Shown piece by piece: positions 28,407 to 36,743 of a DNA stretch of 64,000 nucleotides. This DNA is from Thioalkalivibrio sp. ALJ12. GTDB taxonomy: Bacteria > Pseudomonadota > Gammaproteobacteria > Ectothiorhodospirales > Ectothiorhodospiraceae. Each line of letters begins with the position of its first letter. Position 1 is the first letter of the stretch. A program made the translations under genes and the position numbers. The notes under the pieces were generated by a model. That model was not told the origin of the DNA and made no database searches. It was given only the letters and a program-made list of their open reading frames with translations. Location of the stretch: NCBI RefSeq assembly GCF_000378305.1, contig NZ_KB899538.1, forward strand, positions 831,001 to 895,000. The letters are read 5' to 3'.

Positions 28407-28945
28407 TGGACCGTCACGACGAGGCCCTGCACAGCCGCCAGGCGGCGGTGCGTCTGCTGATCCTGGATGTCGACGGCGTGCTGACCGATGGCAGCCTGTT
28501 CATGGGGGATGCCGGCGAGCAGTACAAGGCCTTTCATTCGCGCGACGGGCACGGCATCCGTCTGGCACTGGACGGAGGGCTGGAGGTCGCGATCCTGACC
28601 GGACGCACCTCCGGGGTGGTCGAGCACCGCATGCGGGACCTCGGTGTGCAGCATCTGGTGCAGGGGCGGCGCGACAAGGGGGCCGCACTGCACGAGTTGC
28701 TGGAGCAGAGCGGCCACGCGCCCGACGAGGCCGCCTTCGTGGGCGACGACATCGTCGATCTGCCGGCGATGCGCCGTGTGGGGCTCGGCATCGCGGTGGC
28801 GGATTCCCACCCGTTGGTATTGCAGCATGCACATTGGGTTACGCAGGCCCCCGGCGGTCGCGGCGCGGTGCGCGAGGTCTGCGAGGGCCTGCTGGCGGCC
28901 CAGGGGCGGCTGGAGGCCCTGTTCGCGGAGTACGTCGACGGATGA
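28406..28945 (+). CDS. kdsC: KDO-8-phosphate phosphatase
   Basis: HAD-family phosphatase releasing KDO from KDO-8-P. The nucleophile motif LILDVDGVLTDGS has Asp21 and Asp23; FHSRDGHGIRLAL and GDDIVDLPAMRRVGLGIAV complete the C0-type HAD signature. 179 residues. Start codon shares a base with the kdsD stop. Confidence 0.96.
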   Translation: MDRHDEALHSRQAAVRLLILDVDGVLTDGSLFMGDAGEQYKAFHSRDGHGIRLALDGGLEVAILTGRTSGVVEHRMRDLGVQHLVQGRRDKGAALHELLEQSGHAPDEAAFVGDDIVDLPAMRRVGLGIAVADSHPLVLQHAHWVTQAPGGRGAVREVCEGLLAAQGRLEALFAEYVDG

Positions 28946-29505
28946 AGTGGGTGGCCGGACCGGTGGCGCTGATCCTGTTGCCAATGGCGGCGCTGGTGGC
29001 CGGCGCTGTTGCCAGCGAGCACGAGCCGGAGGGCGAGGTGACGCTGGAGATCGAGGGCTTCACGCTGCACGCGACTGGCGAGGACGGCGAGTTGAGTCAC
29101 CGCCTGCGCGGGACGCGTCTGCGCGAGTTTGGCCGCGACGGCCCGCAGCTGATCGACGACCCCGACCTGGATATCTTTGACGCTGGCGGCATCGAATGGC
29201 ACTGGACTGCGCCCGAGGCGCTGCACCGACCGATGGACGAGATCCTGGACCTGATCGGCCCCACGCGGGGGGTGCAGCCCGAGCGTGACGAGCGCGTGCG
29301 CACGGTGATTGAATCCGCCGATGTGAAGGTGGCGACCGACACCATGATCGCCACCTCCGATGCCCCGTCGACGCTGGAGCAGCCTGGCCTTTTCCAGCGG
29401 GGCACGGGTCTGCGCGTCGACTCGCGAGGGGATACCATAGAGCTGTTCCATGACGTGTACACGCTCTACAGCGAGTCGGGCGAGGAGGAAGCCGCAAATG
29501 ACTGA
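28942..29505 (+). CDS. lptC: LPS export system protein LptC
   Basis: Bitopic inner-membrane protein passing LPS from LptB2FG to LptA. One N-terminal membrane helix (about 5-23) and a periplasmic beta-jellyroll of about 160 residues. Sequence is diverged, as usual for LptC; position between kdsC and lptA and the 187-residue length make the call. ATG at 28942 overlaps the kdsC stop by 4 nt; 8-nt overlap with lptA. Confidence 0.88.
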   Translation: MKWVAGPVALILLPMAALVAGAVASEHEPEGEVTLEIEGFTLHATGEDGELSHRLRGTRLREFGRDGPQLIDDPDLDIFDAGGIEWHWTAPEALHRPMDEILDLIGPTRGVQPERDERVRTVIESADVKVATDTMIATSDAPSTLEQPGLFQRGTGLRVDSRGDTIELFHDVYTLYSESGEEEAAND

Positions 29506-30022
29506 ACGTGGTGGGTCGTCGCTCGCCCGGGCCGGATGGCCCGTGCTGCTGGGCAGTGCCTTGTTGCTGCTGGCCGCGCCGGTCATTGCCCAGCAGCAGC
29601 CCCTGCCGGTGGAGATTACCGCCGATCGTGCGGAGATGGACGACCGGCGGGGCGTAAGCACTTATACCGGTGATGTGGTGGTGATTCGCGGGGACATGAC
29701 ACTGGAGGCCGACAAGGTCTATGTGCGCAGCCGCGACCGACGCCCTTACGAGATGGAGGCCCACGGCGAGCCTGCGCGGCTGGAGTCCCCGGACCCGGAG
29801 ACGGGCGAGATGCGCATCGCCACCGCGCTGCGCATCGACTACCTGCTGAACGAGGACCGGGTGATCCTGACCGACCAGGCGCATGTGGTCACGGCAGCCG
29901 AGGAAGCGCGCGGCAAGCGCATCGTCTACGACCTGGAGACGGATGTGATCGAGGCCGAGCGTGGCGAGGCCGATGACGAGCGTGTACGTATCAGGATCCA
30001 GCCCCGCGAAGACGACGAATGA
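29498..30022 (+). CDS. lptA: LPS transport periplasmic protein LptA
   Basis: Builds the periplasmic bridge that carries LPS from LptC to LptD. Signal peptide to about residue 31 (APVIA then QQQ), then the OstA-like beta-jellyroll: [20 protein letters not shown], then [17 protein letters not shown]. 174 residues, ending in a charged tail. ATG at 29498 lies inside the end of lptC. lptB overlaps its stop. Confidence 0.94.
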   Translation: MTERGGSSLARAGWPVLLGSALLLLAAPVIAQQQPLPVEITADRAEMDDRRGVSTYTGDVVVIRGDMTLEADKVYVRSRDRRPYEMEAHGEPARLESPDPETGEMRIATALRIDYLLNEDRVILTDQAHVVTAAEEARGKRIVYDLETDVIEAERGEADDERVRIRIQPREDDE

Positions 30023-30801
30023 ACGAGCTCGACACCAGCGCGCCCGCCGCGGCCGGTGGCGAATCTGCGCCGATGGCCGGCTATCTGACCGGCCGCGAGC
30101 TGACCAAGCGCTATGGCAAGCGTACGGTGCTGGATCGTGTCGACGTCGATCTGGCACCAGGGGAGGTCGTGGGCCTGCTGGGACCGAACGGCGCAGGCAA
30201 GACCACCTGTTTCTACAGCCTGGTCGGCCTGATCCGGCCCAATCGTGGCCGCATCACGCTGGGTGACCGGGACATCACCCGGGCCCCGATTCATTCGCGG
30301 GCCCGAGCCGGGCTGGGCTACCTGCCGCAGGAGGCCTCGATCTTCCGTCGGCTGAGTGTTTGGGACAACCTGCAGGCGGTGCTGGAGCTGCGCTCGGAGC
30401 TCGACCGCCACGAGCGACGCCGCATCGGCGATGCCCTGATCGAGGAGTTCCAGCTGGAGACCGTGCGCCACAGCCCTGGGATTGCCCTGTCCGGGGGCGA
30501 GCGTCGCCGCGCCGAGATCGCGCGGGCACTGGCCGGTGACCCGCGCTTTATCTGCCTGGACGAACCGTTTGCCGGCGTGGATCCGATTTCCGTGGGTGAT
30601 ATCCAGGCCGTGATTGGGCATCTGGCCCAGCGCGGGATCGGTGTGCTGATTTCCGACCACAACGTGCGCGAGACCCTCGGAATCTGCGACAGGGCCTATA
30701 TTCTTAGTGAGGGCCGCATCCTGAGCGCCGGGACCCCGCAGGAGCTGCTGGACGACCCCCAGGTGCGCCGCGTGTATCTCGGAGAAAACTTTCGACTGTG
30801 A
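30019..30801 (+). CDS. lptB: LPS export ATP-binding protein LptB
   Basis: Cytoplasmic ATPase of the LptB2FG extractor. Walker A GPNGAGKT is at 55-62, the Q-loop region [14 protein letters not shown] is typical of LptB, the signature is LSGGERRR, Walker [14 protein letters not shown], and the H-loop [11 protein letters not shown]. 260 residues, with about 20 extra at the N-terminus compared with E. coli. Ends 58 nt before rpoN; that gap contains a remnant of the TIR element. Confidence 0.96.
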   Translation: MNELDTSAPAAAGGESAPMAGYLTGRELTKRYGKRTVLDRVDVDLAPGEVVGLLGPNGAGKTTCFYSLVGLIRPNRGRITLGDRDITRAPIHSRARAGLGYLPQEASIFRRLSVWDNLQAVLELRSELDRHERRRIGDALIEEFQLETVRHSPGIALSGGERRRAEIARALAGDPRFICLDEPFAGVDPISVGDIQAVIGHLAQRGIGVLISDHNVRETLGICDRAYILSEGRILSAGTPQELLDDPQVRRVYLGENFRL

Positions 30802-30819
30802 ACATTGATCAGTGTTTCC
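30802..30819. repeat. Solo terminal repeat of the TIR-hairpin element upstream of rpoN
   Basis: ACATTGATCAGTGTTTCC is identical over 18 nt to the inner-to-outer end of copy B (41207-41222 region) and near identical to copies A and C. Its outer edge points toward rpoN, 40 nt from the start codon, the same arrangement as the full copies. Either a decayed element or an independent use of the end sequence. Confidence 0.6.
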
Positions 30820-30859
30820 TTAAGATGATCTTGATGGTCACCATGGACCTCAAACCGCG

Positions 30860-32353
30860 ATGCTGAAACCCGGGCTCAATCTGCAGCTGGGGCAGACGCT
30901 GACGATGACCCCGCAGCTGCAACAGGCGATCCGTCTGCTGCAGCTTTCCACGCTGGAGTTGCAGGCGGAGATCCAGCAGGCGCTGGAAAGCAACCCCATG
31001 CTCGAGCAGGTGGAGGACGAGGGCGAGGAGGCCCCGCCCGAGCGCCCGGAGGAAGGGGGCGAACGGGTCGACGGGGATCGCATGCAGGCCGACACGGCTG
31101 GCGATGACGTGATCCCCGAGGAGTTGAGCACCGACAGTCGCTGGGACGACATCTACGAGCCCGCCCCGAGCCCACGCGGCCTGGACGACCGCGACCCGCT
31201 GGAGAATACCTCCGACGGCGAGGACGAGGGCCTGCAGGATCACCTGCTCTGGCAGCTGCATCTGAGCCACCTGACCCCACGAGACCAACGGATCGGGGCG
31301 GCGCTGATCGACGCGATCAGCCCGGACGGCTATCTGGACAGTGAACTCGAGGCGCTGGCGGAGATGATCAGCCAGGGCGAAGACGAGCCCGTGGGGGTCG
31401 ACGAGGTCGAGGCGGTGCTGCACTGGATTCAGCAGTGCGACCCGCTGGGCGTCGGTGCGCGGGACCTGCGCGAGTGCCTGGAGATCCAGCTGCGCCATTT
31501 GGCGCCGGATGCCCCGGCGCGTGACGCGGCTCGAGCCATCCTGGAAAACGGCATGGAGAGCCTGGCCAAGCGGGACTACCGAGCCCTGCAGCGCCAGTCC
31601 GGCGTGCGCGACCCGGACGAGCTGGCGCGGGCGCTGGACCTGATCCGCACCCTGAATCCGCGGCCCGGTGCCCAGATCAGCGAGTCCACTTCGGAATATG
31701 TGGTGCCGGATGTCTATGTCCGCCATGACCGCGATGGCTGGCGCGTGGACTTGAACCCGGAGATTGCGCCGCGCATTCGCATCAACGATCTCTATGCGGG
31801 CATGGTGCGGCAGGTCTCCGATGCGCGTGATAGCGCGTTTATGCGCGATCAGTTGCAGGAGGCGCGCTGGTTCCTGAAGAGCCTGCACAGCCGGAACGAC
31901 ACCCTGCTGCGGGTCGCCCAGGCCATCGTCGTGCGCCAGCAGGGGTTTCTCGAGCATGGTGAGGTTGCCATGCAACCGCTGATCCTGCGCGATATCGCCG
32001 AGACCCTGGAGATGCACGAATCGACCATCTCGAGGGTGACTACACAGAAATACATGCACACCCCGCGTGGGGTATTCGAGTTCAAGTACTTCTTTTCCAG
32101 TCATGTTGGCACAGCCGATGGCGGCGAATGCTCGGCGACCGCGATCCGTGCCATGATTCGGGAATTGATTGGTGGCGAGACCCCGAACAAGCCACTGAGT
32201 GATGCAAAACTGGCCCAGATCCTGTCGGATCGGGGCATTAATGTGGCCCGACGCACCGTGGCCAAGTACCGCGAGGCTATGCACATACCGTCTTCCAGCG
32301 AACGCCGGCAGATGGCGAGTATGCCCAGTGGAACCAAGCAAAAAGGAGCCTGA
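30860..32353 (+). CDS. rpoN: RNA polymerase sigma-54 factor
   Basis: Alternative sigma factor recognising -24/-12 promoters with enhancer-binding activators. 497 residues: Gln/Leu-rich activator-interacting region I (1-50; GQTLTMTPQLQQAIRLLQ), an acidic region II (about 50-115), the core-binding domain, the HTH, and the RpoN box ARRTVAKYRE at 463-472. The rpoN-hpf-ptsN-hprK-rapZ arrangement is conserved and links sigma-54 to the PTS-Ntr relay. Confidence 0.97.
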   Translation: MLKPGLNLQLGQTLTMTPQLQQAIRLLQLSTLELQAEIQQALESNPMLEQVEDEGEEAPPERPEEGGERVDGDRMQADTAGDDVIPEELSTDSRWDDIYEPAPSPRGLDDRDPLENTSDGEDEGLQDHLLWQLHLSHLTPRDQRIGAALIDAISPDGYLDSELEALAEMISQGEDEPVGVDEVEAVLHWIQQCDPLGVGARDLRECLEIQLRHLAPDAPARDAARAILENGMESLAKRDYRALQRQSGVRDPDELARALDLIRTLNPRPGAQISESTSEYVVPDVYVRHDRDGWRVDLNPEIAPRIRINDLYAGMVRQVSDARDSAFMRDQLQEARWFLKSLHSRNDTLLRVAQAIVVRQQGFLEHGEVAMQPLILRDIAETLEMHESTISRVTTQKYMHTPRGVFEFKYFFSSHVGTADGGECSATAIRAMIRELIGGETPNKPLSDAKLAQILSDRGINVARRTVAKYREAMHIPSSSERRQMASMPSGTKQKGA

Positions 32354-32355
32354 CC

Positions 32356-32694
32356 ATGCAGATCAACCTGACCGGCCATCACGTCGATATCACCGACGCC
32401 CTGCGCGACTACGTGAACGAAAAGTTCGCGAAGCTGGAACGCCACTTCGACAAAGTGATCGACGTGCATGTGGTGCTGACCCACGAGAAAAACCAGAACC
32501 TGAACAACAAGGCGGAGGCCAATCTCCAGGTCAGCGGCAATCACATCCACGCCGAAGCCAGTCACGAGGATATGTATGCGGCGATTGATGGCCTGATCGA
32601 CAAGGTGGATCGTCAGCTGATCAAGCACAAGGAAAAGGTCAAGGACCATCACCGCGCCGAGGGTGCCCAGCGCAACCGCGAACAGGCCCTTTAA
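32356..32694 (+). CDS. hpf: Ribosome hibernation promoting factor (short HPF)
   Basis: Binds the 30S subunit to promote inactive 100S dimers in stationary phase. 112 residues: MQINLTGHHVDITDALRDYV, EKFAKLERHFDKVIDVHV, and YAAIDGLIDKVDRQLIKHK are the S30EA/HPF blocks. No long-HPF C-terminal domain. Starts 2 nt after rpoN, so co-expressed with it. Confidence 0.95.
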   Translation: MQINLTGHHVDITDALRDYVNEKFAKLERHFDKVIDVHVVLTHEKNQNLNNKAEANLQVSGNHIHAEASHEDMYAAIDGLIDKVDRQLIKHKEKVKDHHRAEGAQRNREQAL

Positions 32695-32698
32695 CGCA

Positions 32699-33169
32699 AT
32701 GACCATTGCCGAGCTGATCACCCGCGCCCGTATCCGGCTGGAGCCCGAGTGTTCCAGCCAGAAACGGGCGCTCGAGACCCTGGCCGAGTTGCTGGCCGTC
32801 GGCGGCGAGGAGTCCGCCGGCCCGGCCAGCGGGGCCATCTTCGAGGCCCTGTCTGCCCGCGAGAAGCTTGGCTCCACCGGTCTGGGGCATGGCGTGGCCA
32901 TCCCGCATGGGCGTCTGGCCGAGCTCGATGCCCCCCGGGTCGCGGTCCTGCGGCTGGACCAGGGGGTCGACTTCGACGCCATGGATCACGAACCCGTGGA
33001 CATCCTGATCGCACTGCTGGTGCCCGAGGCGGCGACCAGCGCGCACCTGGACCTGCTGGCGCAGCTGGCGCGCGGTCTCTCGCAGCCCGACAATATCGCC
33101 TCGCTGCGCCGTGCCGGCGACGCGGACGCCCTGGAACGCGAACTGACCCGGGCCTTCGGCGACGCCTGA
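32699..33169 (+). CDS. ptsN: PTS IIA-like nitrogen regulatory protein EIIA-Ntr
   Basis: Phosphoacceptor at the end of the PTS-Ntr relay (PtsP to HPr/NPr to PtsN), controlling potassium and nitrogen or stress responses. EIIA type-2 fold; the phospho-His is His70 in GVAIPHGRL. 156 residues. ATG at 32699 is four bases after the hpf stop. Confidence 0.95.
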   Translation: MTIAELITRARIRLEPECSSQKRALETLAELLAVGGEESAGPASGAIFEALSAREKLGSTGLGHGVAIPHGRLAELDAPRVAVLRLDQGVDFDAMDHEPVDILIALLVPEAATSAHLDLLAQLARGLSQPDNIASLRRAGDADALERELTRAFGDA

Positions 33170-33236
33170 ACATGGCTCTCCCGGCAGTACTTTCTCTCTT
33201 ACGACGCCCCGTGCCAGCACTGCCGGAGATTCGTGC

Positions 33237-34268
33237 ATGAACGAGGCACTGGGAGAGGGCGGCATCGCGCGCGACATCACCGTAGAGGTCCTGATCCAGG
33301 CGATGGGCAATCGCCTGGATCTGCGCTACGTACACGGCGAGCAGGTCGCACCGGATCGCAACCTGGTCGGCGGTGACGGCGACGACCTGCCCCTCGCCGG
33401 GCACCTCAACCTGATCCGGCCTAACCGTATCCAGGTGATCGGCGATTTCGAGGCGCGCTATATCGCGCGGCTGAGCGATGATCAGCGCGAGCAACTGATC
33501 CTGGAGATGGCCCGCACCGGGACGACCGCGGTGATCTTCGCCGAGGACACCTGCCCGTTCTCGGAGATGCCGGACGTCCCCGATGAGCAGCTGCCGCTGA
33601 TCTTGTGCTCCTCGACCAGCAGCCACGAGATTATCTCCCTGCTGCGCTATTTCCTGCAGCAGCGGCTGGCCCATTTCGAGGTGCGCCATGGCGTGTTCAT
33701 GGAGATCCTCGGCATTGGCGTGCTGATCAGCGGGGCCTCCAGCGTGGGCAAGAGCGAGGTGGCGCTCGAGCTGATCTCGCGCGGGCACCGGCTGATCGCC
33801 GACGACGCACCGGAGTTTGCCCGCATCGCCCCGGATATCGTGCGCGGACACTGCCCGGCCCTGTTGCAGGATCTGCTCGAGGTCCGCGGGCTGGGCGTGC
33901 TGAACGTCCGCGCCATGTACGGGGATTCGGCGATCAAGGGCGGCAAGTATCTGCGGCTGATTATCGACCTGCGCGACCACGGCGAGCCCTCGCCGGTGCC
34001 GGATGACCGCCTGAATGGCCGCCGCGGGGAGATCGGCATCCTCGGGCTGCGTATCCCGCTGATCAGCCTGCCGGTCGCGCCGGGGCGCAACATCGCGGTG
34101 ATGATCGAGGCGGCGGTGCGCAACCACATGTTGCACATGCAGGGCTATGTCGCCGGCGACGACCTGCGCGCACGTCAGCGCCGGCAGATGAGCGGCGAGC
34201 CCGAGGAGCCGCCGTACCACCGCGCGATCCCTGCAACCACCGTCCCCAACCCGGACCCGGAGGGCTGA
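33237..34268 (+). CDS. hprK: HPr kinase/phosphorylase
   Basis: Phosphorylates and dephosphorylates HPr on a serine (Ser46 here) in response to ATP and metabolites. The P-loop GASSVGKSE is at 166-174, His151 precedes in RHGVFMEI, and the family signature EVRGLGVLNVRAMYG is present. 343 residues with a complete N-terminal domain. Rare in gamma- compared with alpha- and beta-proteobacteria. 67-nt gap after ptsN; directly abuts rapZ. Confidence 0.95.
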   Translation: MNEALGEGGIARDITVEVLIQAMGNRLDLRYVHGEQVAPDRNLVGGDGDDLPLAGHLNLIRPNRIQVIGDFEARYIARLSDDQREQLILEMARTGTTAVIFAEDTCPFSEMPDVPDEQLPLILCSSTSSHEIISLLRYFLQQRLAHFEVRHGVFMEILGIGVLISGASSVGKSEVALELISRGHRLIADDAPEFARIAPDIVRGHCPALLQDLLEVRGLGVLNVRAMYGDSAIKGGKYLRLIIDLRDHGEPSPVPDDRLNGRRGEIGILGLRIPLISLPVAPGRNIAVMIEAAVRNHMLHMQGYVAGDDLRARQRRQMSGEPEEPPYHRAIPATTVPNPDPEG

Positions 34269-35153
34269 ATGCGACTCCTGCTGGTCAGTGGTCTGTCGGG
34301 CTCCGGCAAGACGGTCGCCCTGCATACGCTGGAGGACGCCGGCTATTTCTGTGTCGACAACCTGCCGCTGCCGCTGCTGCCCGGGCTGATCGAACAGGTC
34401 CGCAGTGGCGATTACGACGCGGACGAAGACCGGCATCTGGCGGTCGGGGTGGATGTCCGCAGCGGGCTGACGGCGCTCGAGGGCTTTGCCGACCTCCTGC
34501 GCGAGCTCCGGGGCAAGGGGATGCAGGTCGAGGTGATGTTTCTGCAGGCCTCCAGCGAGGTCCTGCTGCGCCGCTATCACCTGACGCGGCGCCGACACCC
34601 ACTGGCGCGCGACGGCGTGCCACTGGTGGACGCGATCGAGCGCGAACGTGACTGGCTCGGCCATGTTGCGGCCGAGGCGGATCTGACCGTGGACACCTCC
34701 CGTCTGTCGATGCACGATCTCGCGCGCACCCTGCGCGACCGCGTCGGGCTGCTGGGCGAGGAGCGCCTGTCCCTGCTTTTTCAGTCATTCGGGTTCAAGC
34801 ACGGGGCCCCGCTGGACTCCGACTTCGTGTTCGACGTGCGCTGTCTGCCCAACCCGCACTACGAGCGCGATCTGGCGCCATTGACTGGCCGCGATGCGGC
34901 TGTTTGCGAGTTTCTTGCGCGCCATGGCGAGGTCGAGGAGATGTATGACGGGATCCAGGGCTTTCTCGAACAGTGGGTCCCGCGGATCCGGCAGGATCAC
35001 CGCAGCTATGTGACCGTTTCGATCGGGTGCACCGGCGGCCGTCACCGCTCGGTTTATCTTGTGGAGCGGCTGGCGGCTGCCTGGCGGGGGCGCGAACATG
35101 TTACTGTTAGCACCCGTCACCGCGAGCTATCCCTGCCCCTCGAATCGGAGTGA
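34269..35153 (+). CDS. rapZ: RNase adapter / nucleotide-binding protein RapZ
   Basis: RapZ guides RNase E to small RNA GlmZ in enterobacteria, tuning GlmS and wall precursor supply; its role elsewhere is less known. Walker A SGLSGSGKT is at 7-15, Walker B-like YFCVDNLP follows, and the RNA-binding C-terminal domain has VSIGCTGGRHRSVYLVERL. 294 residues. It starts at the base after the hprK stop. Confidence 0.95.
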   Translation: MRLLLVSGLSGSGKTVALHTLEDAGYFCVDNLPLPLLPGLIEQVRSGDYDADEDRHLAVGVDVRSGLTALEGFADLLRELRGKGMQVEVMFLQASSEVLLRRYHLTRRRHPLARDGVPLVDAIERERDWLGHVAAEADLTVDTSRLSMHDLARTLRDRVGLLGEERLSLLFQSFGFKHGAPLDSDFVFDVRCLPNPHYERDLAPLTGRDAAVCEFLARHGEVEEMYDGIQGFLEQWVPRIRQDHRSYVTVSIGCTGGRHRSVYLVERLAAAWRGREHVTVSTRHRELSLPLESE

Positions 35154-35157
35154 GTCC

Positions 35158-35583
35158 ATGGGCGTTGGTCTGATCCTGATCACGCATCAAAACCTCGGCG
35201 ACACCCTGCTGCAGACGGCCCAGAGCATGCTGGGCGACCTGCCCGAGGATTGCGAGTCCATGGCGATGTCGCAGAATGACGACCCCGACGAGGTGCTGGC
35301 GCGCGCGAGGGCGCGCCTGGGCGAGCTGGATTCCGGCTCCGGCGTGCTGATCCTGACCGACATGTTTGGCTCCACCCCATCCAATGTGGCCAGTCGCGTG
35401 GCCCGGGGCGCGAACGCCCGCGTCATTGCCGGGATCAACCTGCCGATGCTGATCCGTGTGCTGAACTACCGCCATCTGCCGCTGACGGAGCTGGTCAACA
35501 AGGCCCTGTCCGGCGGGCACGATGGCATCCTTCTTTGTGACCAGGAGTGTTCGGATGCCGCAGCGCGAAGTCCCCATCGTTAA
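35158..35583 (+). CDS. PTS system mannose-type EIIA protein
   Basis: 141-residue EIIA(Man)-fold protein: ILITHQNLGDTLL carries the phospho-His (His10), and GVLILTDMFGSTPSNVASRVA is the second family block. No IIB/IIC/IID permease genes are near, so it is likely a regulatory phosphoacceptor from HPr. ATG at 35158 follows GAGTGAG. Its last 29 nt overlap ptsH in another frame. Confidence 0.92.
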   Translation: MGVGLILITHQNLGDTLLQTAQSMLGDLPEDCESMAMSQNDDPDEVLARARARLGELDSGSGVLILTDMFGSTPSNVASRVARGANARVIAGINLPMLIRVLNYRHLPLTELVNKALSGGHDGILLCDQECSDAAARSPHR

Positions 35584-35824
35584 TCGTCTGGGGATGCATG
35601 CGCGTGCGGCGGCCAAGTTCGTGAGCCTGGCCAGCCAGTACGCGTCCGATGTGACCGTCTCCCGGAACGCCCAGGAGGTCAACGGCAAGAGCATCATGGG
35701 GGTGATGATGCTGGCAGCGGCGCAGGGCTCCGAGGTTACCATCACCACCGACGGCGAGGACGCCGAAGAGGCCCTCGACGCCCTCACCGAACTCGTCGCC
35801 AACCGCTTCGGCGAGGACGCCTAG
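35555..35824 (+). CDS. ptsH: Phosphocarrier protein HPr
   Basis: 89-residue HPr: His15 in NRLGMHARAAAKF takes phosphate from EI; Ser46 in NGKSIMGVMML is the HprK target, so both regulatory sites are kept. ATG at 35555, with AGGAG eight bases upstream inside the EIIA gene, overlaps that gene by 29 nt. ptsI commonly follows ptsH; here a large palindromic repeat follows instead, and the only EI in view is PtsP (55310). Confidence 0.95.
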   Translation: MPQREVPIVNRLGMHARAAAKFVSLASQYASDVTVSRNAQEVNGKSIMGVMMLAAAQGSEVTITTDGEDAEEALDALTELVANRFGEDA

Positions 35825-35850
35825 CCCCTCTCCTGCCGCCATGCCTTTAC

Positions 35851-36731
35851 GAGGCTGTGTCTAGTTCGATCTCGGGTGTTTACGGTGGCTTCGGTCCGCC
35901 GCCTGCCTGCGCTGTCTCGCCAGCGCGCCGCGCCCGTTTTTGATCAACAACGGGCTTTCTTGCTTGCCCAAGAAAGTACCCGTCGAGGCGCACCCGGATT
36001 CCGCCCGGGGACCTTGCTCCAGGGCCCTCGGGCCGGCGGCGCTGAAACTCGCTGCGCCTTCGGCTCCGCTGAGACAGTCAGCGCCCCCGTTTTTATTTTG
36101 AATCGTCCGTCCCGAGAACCCTTCCGCAAGGGGCTTCATACGGGGGGATGAAGGTCAAAACACAAGCTGTCCCTACGCCTGCAGCCAACTCCAACGCCGT
36201 AGGGTGCGGTTGAGCGCAGCGAAACGCACCGTTCCGACGGTCGGGGCAAACCCTGATGCGATTCGCTGCGCTCATCACATCCTACGATGGGGTCTGGCGC
36301 CCGCTGGCGGACGCGGCACGCCAAGGCCGAAGGCCGAGCGTGCCGAAGATGTCGGAAGACCCAGCCTCCATCCATGTGCTACGTCGCTGGGGCAGCCGTT
36401 TTTTGGACCTTCACCCCCGTTGTCGTCGCGCCGAGTGGAGAGGGTTTTCGCGGGACGATTCAAAATAGAAACGGGGGCGCTGACTGTCTCAGCGAAGCCA
36501 AAGGCGCAGCGAGTTTCAGCGCCGCCCGCGAAAAGCCTCGGAGCGAGGGAAAGCCCGGCCCGCACAGCGGGCCGGGGTCGCGGCAGTCGGGCGTGTTTCT
36601 TGGGTACTTCTTTGCACGAGCAAAGAAGCCAGTTGTTGATCTAAAACGGGCGCGGCGCGCTGGCGAGTCAGCGCAGGCAGGCGGCCGGACGAAGGCAGCG
36701 TAAACACCGAGGGTGAACTAGGCCCAGCCTC
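35851..36731. repeat. Large near-palindromic repeat, copy 1
   Basis: 881 bp with two inverted arms of about 280 bp (35851-36140 and 36430-36731), ends CTAGTTC/GAACTAG, meeting around a core. Arms share blocks such as GTTTACGSTGSCTTCG, the hairpin CTTTCTTGCTTGCCCAAGAAAG type, and GGCGCTGAAACTCGCTGCG. The core (36199-36284) is itself an inverted repeat starting GTAGGGTGCG and ending near ATCCTAC. Frames of 60-146 codons are open on both strands but look like GC-rich by-products. It lies between convergent ptsH and hisC, 26 and 12 nt from their stops. Related to copy 2 at 48535-49313. Confidence 0.8.
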
Positions 36732-36743
36732 GGAAATCAGGGT

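Noticed and set aside
35876..36707. Several 60-146-codon frames within the large palindromic repeat
   Set aside because: They occur on both strands and in several frames, do not keep the same frame between copies, and mirror the repeat structure.
35851..36731. Insertion sequence with transposase
   Set aside because: No frame has transposase motifs, and the arms are far longer than IS terminal repeats.
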